Shown here: positions 1-4,856 of the stretch, in pieces | How the letters are laid out: each line of letters begins with the position of its first letter | Position numbering within the stretch: position 1 is the stretch's first letter | Origin: Candidatus Sulfotelmatobacter sp. | GTDB lineage: Bacteria > Acidobacteriota > Terriglobia > Terriglobales > SbA1 | Direction: 5' to 3' | Length of the DNA: 6,353 nt | Assembly: GCA_030151135.1 (NCBI GenBank) | Contig: JASLEQ010000242.1 | Location: 1 to 6,353, forward strand | Notes under the pieces: generated by a model | The model's input: only the letters and a program-made list of their open reading frames with translations | Databases searched by the model: none | Told to the model about the DNA's origin: nothing | Position numbers and translations under genes: made by a program

Positions 1-1398
1 AATACACAGTATGGAGGCGACTACGGCGCGTTCTTCAAGCTAGTGCCCACTGTTGCTCCACCGTATAAAGAATCGGTTCCAGTGGACTTCGACTACACAA
101 ACGGAAATGATCCGAACCTTCCGGTCCAAGGAACTGACGGCAACTTCTATGGGTCAGCTTTATCCGGCGGAAGCAAGGGGTTGGGTGTGGTCTACAAGAC
201 AACCGCCGCAGGCGTTGTCACCATACTCCACAACTTCACGGGATATCCGAGTGACGGAACAGATCCGATCGGCGCAATCGTCCAAGGAAATGACGGCGCA
301 TTCTACGGAGTCACCTGGGAAGGTGGAACCGACAACCTGGGCACGATTTTCAAAATAACTTCAACAGGCACCTACACATTGCTCCACAGCTTCACGGGGC
401 ATCCGAGCGATGGAGCTTATCCGCGGTCAGGCTTAGTTCTGGGCAGCGATGGAAACCTCTATGGCACAACCCTGAATGGCGGCACAGCCAACGATGGCGC
501 AATGTACAAAGTCACGACAACCGGCCAAGTCACCGTCCTCTATAGTCTGTGCACACAGTCTGGGTGTCCCGATGGATTTTCACCTACCATTCCACTCCTG
601 CAGCACACAAACGGGAAGTTTTATGGAAGCACGAGCGGCAACTCCCTCGGAGGCAGCTATTTTTATAGCCTCGACGTGGGACTCGCTCCGTTTGTAAAGA
701 TTGTGAACTGGGCTGGAAAGGTTGGAACCACGATCGAACTACTTGGGCAAGGTTTTACGGGCGCCACAGGAGTCTCGTTTGGAGGGGTACCCGCAACGTT
801 CAAAAATGTCGCTGATACCTACATGACCGCAACGGTTCCAACCGGAGCTCTGACGGGCGCCGTTACGGTGACTACTTTCACCGGTTCTATGGCGAGCAAC
901 CGCGGGTTTCTCGTTCTCCCGGTGATCAGCAGCTTCAGTCCATCGAGTGGGATCGTCGGATCGAAGATCACGATAACCGGAATAAGCCTTACACAAACGG
1001 TACGAGTTGCCATCGGCGGAAAGACCGCTCCCTTCACCGTCAACTCTGATACGCAGCTGACTGCGACGGTTCCTACGGGCGCGCAATCCGGCGCAAGAAT
1101 CACCGTCACGACAAAAGGGGGATTGGCCGCGAGCGTGGGAGTATTCGAAGTAATTCCTTCGATCACCAGTTTTAGTCCGACTAGCGGTCCGGTAGGAACA
1201 TCGGTCACGATCACAGGAAACAGCTTCACCGGGGCTACAGGCGTGACGTTCGGGGGAGTGGCAGCAACCAGCTACTCGGTTATCACCGATCAGCAGGTAG
1301 ATGCGCTGGTTCCTTCGGGGGCTGTGACGGGGCCGATTGGAGTAACTGCTCCTGGCGGAACGGGTCACAGTTCGAGCAACTTCACTGTCACACCTTAG
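1..1398 (+). CDS. GloVer-repeat / IPT-TIG domain protein, 5' end outside window
   Basis: The frame is open from base 1 and ends at TAG 1396-1398. The first candidate start inside the window is GTG 43, but the codons before it (1-42) already read as a repeat unit (…YGGDYGAFFKLV), so I take the gene as truncated by the window edge. The N-terminal half consists of tandem units with a G-(T/N/S)-D-G-(N/A)-(F/L)-Y-G signature at nt 130, 286 and 442 and a degenerate one near nt 604. Each unit is followed by a GG…GT(I/V)(F/Y)K(I/T)T strand and an L(H/Y)(N/S)(F/L) strand. This is the TIGR03803 (GloVer) repeat. The C-terminal half holds three IPT/TIG immunoglobulin-like domains (nt ~691-921, 922-1158, 1159-1389) with I(T/V)SFSPxSG, (V/I)TITG and FGGVxAT motifs. 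Family knowledge suggests a secreted or surface protein, probably binding carbohydrate or adhesive; the substrate is unknown. No C-terminal anchor, sorting motif or membrane segment follows TIG 3. I am sure of the family and unsure of the function. Confidence 0.88.
   Translation, partial: NTQYGGDYGAFFKLVPTVAPPYKESVPVDFDYTNGNDPNLPVQGTDGNFYGSALSGGSKGLGVVYKTTAAGVVTILHNFTGYPSDGTDPIGAIVQGNDGAFYGVTWEGGTDNLGTIFKITSTGTYTLLHSFTGHPSDGAYPRSGLVLGSDGNLYGTTLNGGTANDGAMYKVTTTGQVTVLYSLCTQSGCPDGFSPTIPLLQHTNGKFYGSTSGNSLGGSYFYSLDVGLAPFVKIVNWAGKVGTTIELLGQGFTGATGVSFGGVPATFKNVADTYMTATVPTGALTGAVTVTTFTGSMASNRGFLVLPVISSFSPSSGIVGSKITITGISLTQTVRVAIGGKTAPFTVNSDTQLTATVPTGAQSGARITVTTKGGLAASVGVFEVIPSITSFSPTSGPVGTSVTITGNSFTGATGVTFGGVAATSYSVITDQQVDALVPSGAVTGPIGVTAPGGTGHSSSNFTVTP
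124..660 (+). repeat. Tandem GloVer (TIGR03803-like) protein repeats
   Basis: Four units inside the first gene are spaced at 52, 52 and 54 codons. They are recognised by the DG(N/A)xYG turn followed by a glycine pair. The fourth unit (from about nt 604, NGKFYG) is degenerate and lacks the Asp. The units before position 43 are cut by the window edge. The regular spacing suggests a beta-propeller-like or stacked beta fold; that fold is inferred. Confidence 0.75.
691..1389 (+). repeat. Three tandem IPT/TIG domains
   Basis: Three units of about 77-79 codons, each a beta-sandwich of the IPT/TIG type. Units 1 and 3 are the most alike: both carry a FTGATGV(S/T)FGGV core (nt ~754-786 and ~1228-1260). 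Unit 2 has lost the FTGATG segment. All three end with a (V/L)P(T/S)GA…G hairpin and a terminal strand. The likeness of units 1 and 3 fits internal duplication. Confidence 0.8.
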
Positions 1399-1427
1399 CA
1401 ACAGTTCGTCGATGAGGTCTGAAGAGG

Positions 1428-1453
1428 CCGCCCGCGAATGTGGGCGGTTTTTT
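1428..1453 (+). terminator. Rho-independent terminator of the repeat-protein gene
   Basis: CCGCCC at 1428-1433 pairs with GGGCGG at 1442-1447. Two further pairs (1434-1441 G·U, 1435-1440 C-G) close a 4-nt GAAT loop. Six T follow directly at 1448-1453. It lies 29 nt after the TAG stop, as expected for an intrinsic terminator of the upstream gene. Confidence 0.9.
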
Positions 1454-1538
1454 CTTGGGCAAATCCAGTCCGTGGGATGGACTGACGAAACCCTTCCTGA
1501 GTGTTATTGGTTGAAGCGTCGGAGAACTGTGGTTAGAC

Positions 1539-1584
1539 AAAAAAGGTCAGAAGTCCGATGAGGGGGTCCCCCAGACTTCTGACC
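1539..1584 (-). terminator. Strong - strand rho-independent terminator
   Basis: GGTCAGAAGTC and its exact reverse complement GACTTCTGACC (+ strand 1545-1555 and 1574-1584) form a perfect 11-bp stem. On the - strand six T follow immediately (A-run 1539-1544 on +). A nested GGGGGTCCCCC (1562-1572) can form a small inner stem. There is no T-run on the + strand side, so the element is directional. No - strand protein gene lies upstream within 2 kb; the facing candidate is the predicted small RNA. Confidence 0.8.
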
Positions 1585-1644
1585 GCGATCTCGGCGAGAA
1601 CTGCACGAAAGCGCTTCCCCCATCGCTTTGCCGAGCATCCGCAT
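1539..1644 (-). ncRNA. Predicted sigma54-dependent small RNA (~106 nt)
   Basis: This call rests on promoter, structure and terminator in register on the - strand. The -12 C of the promoter match is at 1656, so +1 falls on an A at about 1644. The RNA would then form an outer stem CUCGGC (1635-1630) / GCCGAG (1595-1590). Inside it is a second 6-bp stem AAAGCG (1629-1624) / CGCUUU (1613-1608) with a purine-rich loop AUGGGGGAAG, and 12 nt are unpaired on the 3' side. A terminator hairpin with an 11-bp stem and six U ends the RNA at 1539. The terminator loop is C-rich (CCCCCU), a type of segment that in many regulatory RNAs pairs with Shine-Dalgarno sequences. I do not recognise a known RNA family; Acidobacteria-specific Rfam motifs would be the first comparison. 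The AUG at +1 opens a frame that runs through the terminator, which argues against coding. Expression, ends and targets are inference. Confidence 0.5.
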
Positions 1645-1654
1645 TTTTATTAGA

Positions 1655-1671
1655 AGCAATCGGGTTACCAA
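1655..1671 (-). promoter_or_regulatory. Sigma54 (-24/-12) promoter, - strand
   Basis: Read on the - strand the site is TTGGTAACCCGATTGCT. It has the invariant GG (1669-1668) and GC (1657-1656) with exactly 10 bases between, plus the full TTGG and TTGCT blocks of the consensus YTGGCACGRNNNTTGCW. The mismatches lie in the C/CG(R) part between the two elements. The predicted start is about 1644. The neighbouring gene encodes a sigma54 activator, which raises the prior. A GG-N10-GC pattern alone can occur by chance, so the weight comes from the TTGCT block and the terminator 60 nt downstream of +1. Confidence 0.55.
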
Positions 1672-1676
1672 CTTGT

Positions 1677-1691
1677 CGCCGAGACTCGGCG
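1677..1691. promoter_or_regulatory. 15-bp perfect palindrome upstream of the - strand promoter
   Basis: CGCCGAG (1677-1683), one central base, and CTCGGCG (1685-1691) are exact complements. The site covers about -33 to -47 of the predicted - strand start. It could be an operator for a dimeric regulator. It repeats the same CTCGGC/GCCGAG hexamers that form the outer stem of the predicted RNA (1590-1595, 1630-1635). Confidence 0.4.
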
Positions 1692-1737
1692 CCCATGCCG
1701 CCCTTCGCGCAAGCCAATAGCGCTCAGGTAGTTACAT

Positions 1738-1783
1738 GCGGAATCAGCGAGAAAGAGGGTTGAATCGCACCGCTGATACCCGC
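1738..1783. promoter_or_regulatory. Inverted repeat, candidate activator binding site
   Basis: ATCAGCG (1743-1749) and CGCTGAT (1771-1777) are exact inverted copies. GCGG (1738-1741) and CCGC (1780-1783) extend the match to 11 pairs with a 1-2 nt slip. The element lies about 94 to 139 bp upstream of the predicted - strand start, within the usual range for enhancer-binding-protein sites. The spacing between arms (21 nt, two helical turns) also suits two half-sites on one face. Its role is inferred. Confidence 0.35.
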
Positions 1784-1792
1784 GGAAGATGC

Positions 1793-1827
1793 TATCCGTT
1801 CAGATAGGTCGACTAACTGTTCGGATA
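1793..1827. promoter_or_regulatory. Inverted repeat TATCCG…CGGATA
   Basis: TATCCG (1793-1798) and CGGATA (1822-1827) form an inverted repeat with a 23-nt spacer. It lies between the - strand promoter and the activator start. It could be a second regulator site; six-base arms may be chance. Confidence 0.22.
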
Positions 1828-1844
1828 TTGGAAAATTCCCGAGG

Positions 1845-1861
1845 CGGGGCATGCAATTGCA
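1845..1861 (+). promoter_or_regulatory. Weak sigma54-type promoter toward the activator gene
   Basis: GG (1847-1848), ten bases, then GC (1859-1860) within TTGCA; the R position also fits. The T of TGG and the CACG block do not match. The predicted start is near 1872, giving a leader of about 34 nt with a Shine-Dalgarno site. No better sigma70 promoter was seen in the 200 bp upstream. The match overlaps the TGCAATTGCA palindrome. Confidence 0.28.
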
Positions 1862-1895
1862 AGCCGACTGTGATAAGAAGTTGTGCACGGACACC

Positions 1896-1900
1896 GGAGA
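1896..1900 (+). promoter_or_regulatory. Ribosome binding site deciding the TTG start
   Basis: GGAGA ends 5 nt before TTG 1906. An in-frame TGA at 1903-1905 directly precedes that codon, so the gene cannot start further upstream. TTG 1918 and GTG 1924 are possible but would remove the first strand of the FHA domain and are too far from this site. Confidence 0.65.
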
Positions 1901-1905
1901 CCTGA

Positions 1906-3855
1906 TTGCGGCCACGATTGCTGGTGATTGCGGGACCCTCAAAAGATTCCACGATTCCGTTGCCCGACGGAGAAGCCAGTATCGGCCGCGATCCAACAAA
2001 CGTTGTTGCCCTCATTGACCCGTCGGTTTCCCGCAAACATTGCGTGCTGAGGAGCGAAGACGGGCGGTTCCAAATCAAAGATCTTGATAGCCGGAACGGG
2101 ACGCTGGTCAATGGCGAGGCAGTCAAAGAACAGTGGCTGCGTCACGGCGACGAGATCGCGACCGGGGATTCGGTATTCCTGTTCCTCTTGGAAGAAGAGG
2201 AACGAGCTACTCCCGCCAGCCGCGTCGAGTTTGATGACAGCCATCCCACTGCCGATACAAAGCTCTTACATCCTAAGGAGGTGTTATACCTCCAGCCCGA
2301 CCGGCTGTTGCGGGAATTACCCGCTACCTCGCAGGTGGCCAGGAATCTGAATGCGCTTTTGAAGATTAGCAGGGTCGTCCATGCGATCCGCGATCTGGAA
2401 GAACTGCAGGCGCAGTTGCTCGACCTGATATTTGAAGTTGTCCCGGCTGGCCGCGGGGCCATTCTGCTCACCGAGGGAGTTGGGCAAGAATTCAATTGCC
2501 TTTATGCACGGACGCGTCATGCGGGGCAGCCGCAGTTGGTACGTGTGAGCCGCACCATTGCGCGGCAGGTGATGAAAGAGAACGTTGCCATTTTGGGCGT
2601 CGATGTGCCTGCGAGTGGAGCGTTGAGAGATGTCGAGAGTCTTGTCGCATCTGAAGTGCGATCGCTGCTATGCGTTCCCCTGACGGTATTTGAGCGCATT
2701 ATCGGATGCATTTATCTCGACAGCACCAATGCAGTCAACCGCTTCAGCGAGGATCATCTGCAATTGATGGCCGCGATCGCAGGGGTGTCGGCGATTGCGC
2801 TGGATAACGCGCGACGCCAGCAATGGCTGGAACAAGAAAACCAGAGGCTGACCATAGAGGTCCGGCAAGACCAGAGCCTGGTCGGTGAAGGGACGCGCAT
2901 GAAGGAAATTTTTCAATTCCTGGCGCGTGTGGCTCCCACCGACTCCACGGTGTTGATTGAAGGAGAAAGTGGAACGGGAAAGGAATTAGCCGCGAAGGCG
3001 CTTCATCGGAGCGGCCAGCGCTCTAATCGACCCTTTGTGGCAATCAACTGCGCGGCGATTCCCGAGACCTTGCTTGAAAGCGAACTATTCGGCTACGAAC
3101 GCGGGGCGTTTACGGGAGCAGCCACTCAGAAGAAAGGCCGCCTGGAGATGGCGGATGGGGGCATTGTCTTTCTGGATGAGATAGGGGAGCTAGCCCCGCA
3201 GCTGCAGGTGAAACTGCTACGCGTATTGCAGGAACGCGAGTTCGAGCGAGTGGGGGGGACTCAGCCGATCAAACTGGATATCCGTCTGATTGCTGCGACC
3301 AACCGGGATCTGGCCGAAGCATCCCGCAAAGGGCAATTCCGTCAGGATCTCTATTATCGTCTCGCTGTAGTGAAGCTAATGATGCCGCCATTGCGCGACC
3401 GGCGCGACGATATTCCGATGCTGACGCGGCATTTTGTGCAGAAACATGCGAAACGATGCAAGGTGAAGGCGAAGCCGGTTTCAAGGGAAGCGATGGCTGC
3501 GCTCGTCAATTATGACTGGCCCGGCAATGTGCGCGAACTGGAGAATGCGATTGAGCGCGCCCTGGTGTTGGGATCATCTGACATGATCCTGCTCGAGGAC
3601 TTGCCAGAATCGCTGTTGGAACAGAATTCAGCCGAGGAAACACATGAGGGCAGGTATCACGCACAGGTGAAGCAGTTGAAAAAGCAATTGATCCTTGATG
3701 CCGTCGAGCAGACTGGCGGGAACTACGTGGATGCGGCGGGGATTCTAGGCGTGCACCCGAATTATCTGCATCGGCTGATCAGAAACCTTGGAATCAAGGA
3801 AGAGTTGAACCAGGCTTTGCATGGCCGCGGAAAGTTGTCTGGCGGCGCGGCTTGA
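1906..3855 (+). CDS. Sigma54-dependent transcriptional activator (FHA-GAF-AAA+-Fis HTH)
   Basis: A 649-residue enhancer-binding protein that uses ATP to open sigma54-RNA polymerase complexes. Domains in order: FHA (about 1-95), with GRD 27-29, SRKH 42-45 and NGTLVNG 64-70, for phosphothreonine binding; a GAF sensor (about 155-300); a short coiled linker (300-322); an AAA+ core (about 323-560); and a C-terminal Fis-type HTH (about 590-630). AAA+ motifs seen: Walker A GESGTGKE 353-360, the sigma54-contacting GAFTGA loop 400-405, Walker B VFLDE 421-425, sensor I AATNRD 463-468, arginine-finger region FRQDLYYR 478-485, and WPGNVREL 538-545. All key residues are intact, so it should be active. There is no receiver domain; input is probably through a phosphoprotein partner (FHA) and a small ligand (GAF). 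It starts at TTG 1906. It is divergent from a predicted sigma54 promoter and converges on the peptidase gene. The family is certain; the ligand and regulon are unknown. Confidence 0.96.
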   Translation: MRPRLLVIAGPSKDSTIPLPDGEASIGRDPTNVVALIDPSVSRKHCVLRSEDGRFQIKDLDSRNGTLVNGEAVKEQWLRHGDEIATGDSVFLFLLEEEERATPASRVEFDDSHPTADTKLLHPKEVLYLQPDRLLRELPATSQVARNLNALLKISRVVHAIRDLEELQAQLLDLIFEVVPAGRGAILLTEGVGQEFNCLYARTRHAGQPQLVRVSRTIARQVMKENVAILGVDVPASGALRDVESLVASEVRSLLCVPLTVFERIIGCIYLDSTNAVNRFSEDHLQLMAAIAGVSAIALDNARRQQWLEQENQRLTIEVRQDQSLVGEGTRMKEIFQFLARVAPTDSTVLIEGESGTGKELAAKALHRSGQRSNRPFVAINCAAIPETLLESELFGYERGAFTGAATQKKGRLEMADGGIVFLDEIGELAPQLQVKLLRVLQEREFERVGGTQPIKLDIRLIAATNRDLAEASRKGQFRQDLYYRLAVVKLMMPPLRDRRDDIPMLTRHFVQKHAKRCKVKAKPVSREAMAALVNYDWPGNVRELENAIERALVLGSSDMILLEDLPESLLEQNSAEETHEGRYHAQVKQLKKQLILDAVEQTGGNYVDAAGILGVHPNYLHRLIRNLGIKEELNQALHGRGKLSGGAA

Positions 3856-3862
3856 TCCGACA

Positions 3863-4753
3863 TCACGGCAACGACATTTGTAGTAATCGAGCTGGATCCA
3901 GATATGTTCCCTGCCAGCGCACCGCAACATGGAGATGAGGCCCGGTAGCGCGACCGGTCCCACCGCTCAGGCCGACCTCCTGACCACGTTTCACCGCCTC
4001 GCCCTCCTTCACTTTAAATTCCGAGAGATGGAAATAGAGTGTAAGCAGTCCTTGGCCGTGATCGATCACGACGCAATTACCTTCGAAATACAGGAATCGA
4101 GCGAGAAGAACGGTGCCGTCATTCATTGCATGGACTGGAGTTCCGGTCGGAACGCGATAGTCGAGACCAAAATGGGGACGTTGGGCGACACCGTTGAAGA
4201 TGCGCTGTGAGCCGAAGACATCGGAGGTGGACGCCTCGACCGGAGGCTTGAAGTTGCCATCCCACTCGCGTTCTGGACTAACCCGCCCAAGGTAGTCCTG
4301 CTTGATCTTCACACCTTCCGCAATTTGGCTTTGCTGCTCAGGGCTAGGCTCGGTGAATTTTTTCTCTACGGCAAGCTGAACTTTGATCTTTGGATATGCC
4401 GCGCGAGCGACGGCGAATATCTTGGAAAATCGGACCGCCTTTTTGGTCGCCGAAAGCTCTCCGTTAATCTCCAAAGTGTACTTGCCTGGATTCGCTTCAA
4501 TGCTGACTCCGGCCAGGGCAAACCAGTATTTTCGGGACGCGTCATAGCTGAAGGTGATTTCGTGCCCCAGCCATGTTCCAGTAAGAGAATCGAGTTTGGC
4601 GGGCGTATGAACCTCGAACATGACGGGAGCGCCGTTAAGAAGCTTAGGCGGGCGGACACTAACTGCCCAAGGAGCGGCCATCAAAGGCGAGTTTGCCAGC
4701 AAAATGAGACTGAGCAGACTGGCAACTCGACGCGAAAGAATCAAAAACTTCAC
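3863..4753 (-). CDS. Secreted M23 family (LytM-type) metallopeptidase
   Basis: A 296-residue protein starting at GTG 4753. Residues 1-26 form a signal peptide: basic MKFLILSRR, a hydrophobic stretch, and a likely cut after PLMA. An Ig-like beta-rich region (about 30-120) resembles the N-terminal domain of other periplasmic M23 proteins, and a polar linker (about 125-180) follows. The catalytic M23 domain is at about 185-290: zinc ligands H194 and D198 (HFGLD), H242 in YFHLSE, and the HxH pair H273/H275 in GPHLH. All ligands are present, so it should be an active endopeptidase cutting peptidoglycan cross-links in the periplasm, not a degenerate NlpD/EnvC-type activator. No coiled coil or LysM domain was seen. 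The Shine-Dalgarno site is weak. Its 3' end faces the activator gene across 7 bp. The cleaved bond cannot be told from the sequence. Confidence 0.92.
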   Translation of the reverse strand: MKFLILSRRVASLLSLILLANSPLMAAPWAVSVRPPKLLNGAPVMFEVHTPAKLDSLTGTWLGHEITFSYDASRKYWFALAGVSIEANPGKYTLEINGELSATKKAVRFSKIFAVARAAYPKIKVQLAVEKKFTEPSPEQQSQIAEGVKIKQDYLGRVSPEREWDGNFKPPVEASTSDVFGSQRIFNGVAQRPHFGLDYRVPTGTPVHAMNDGTVLLARFLYFEGNCVVIDHGQGLLTLYFHLSEFKVKEGEAVKRGQEVGLSGGTGRATGPHLHVAVRWQGTYLDPARLLQMSLP

Positions 4754-4763
4754 TGGAACAGCG

Positions 4764-4801
4764 TAGCACTGCGGCGGCGCGGGCAGTCTATAATCCGGCG
4801 A
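4764..4801 (+). promoter_or_regulatory. Sigma70-type promoter of the permease gene
   Basis: A perfect TATAAT at 4789-4794 is followed, seven bases on, by an A at 4801 that fits +1. The -35 position has only poor candidates (GCACTG 4766-4771 at 17 bp). On the - strand the same AT-rich patch gives TATAGA (4792-4787), so the peptidase gene may use an overlapping divergent promoter. Confidence 0.55.
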
Positions 4802-4851
4802 TGCGAATCAGCGTACTTACGCATGAGCGGCGCCTGGTCGCAGATCTCTGA
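4801..4851 (+). CDS. Possible leaderless 16-aa leader peptide ahead of the permease
   Basis: ATG 4801 opens a 16-codon frame (MRISVLTHERRLVADL) that ends at TGA 4849-4851. The ATG coincides with the predicted transcription start, so the message would be leaderless. The stop lies 5 nt before the permease ATG at 4857, whose own Shine-Dalgarno site is very weak; this would suit translational coupling. ATGCG (4801-4805) and CGCAT (4820-4824) form an inverted repeat within it. No family is recognised. Short ORFs of this size occur by chance; support is positional only. Confidence 0.25.
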   Translation: MRISVLTHERRLVADL

Positions 4852-4856
4852 TCAGA

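Larger units (their letters stand above)
1454..1905. other. Gene-free intergenic region rich in inverted repeats
   Basis: No convincing protein gene lies on either strand. The stretch holds at least six inverted repeats, a - strand sigma54-type promoter, a - strand terminator and a weak + strand sigma54-type match; the main ones are listed separately. A minor hairpin, CAGTCC 1466-1471 / GGACTG 1479-1484 with a 7-nt loop, has no T-run and no assigned role. A perfect 10-bp palindrome, TGCAATTGCA, sits at 1852-1861. The density of structure is far above what a plain spacer needs. Confidence 0.7.

Noticed and set aside
739..1401. Long - strand ORF of 220 codons inside the TIG region
   Set aside because: It is antisense to clear TIG domains, and its translation is Arg/Ser-rich with no recognisable domain.
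1504..1644. - strand ORF starting at the AUG on the predicted +1 of the small RNA, about 46 codons
   Set aside because: No ribosome binding site is possible upstream of +1, the frame runs straight through the strong terminator, and the composition is not protein-like.
1590..1650. + strand terminator formed by the stem 1590-1635 and the T-run 1644-1648
   Set aside because: The T-run starts 8 nt after the stem and the stem has a 12-nt internal bulge; the same structure fits better as part of the - strand RNA.
1695..1763. 22-codon + strand ORF (MPPFAQ…)
   Set aside because: No Shine-Dalgarno site, very short, and overlaps the inverted-repeat region.
1851..2018. 55-codon + strand ORF with GAGG 6 nt ahead of its ATG
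   Set aside because: It overlaps the first 113 bases of the activator, whose FHA sequence is clearly the real coding frame there; the peptide looks like an out-of-frame product.
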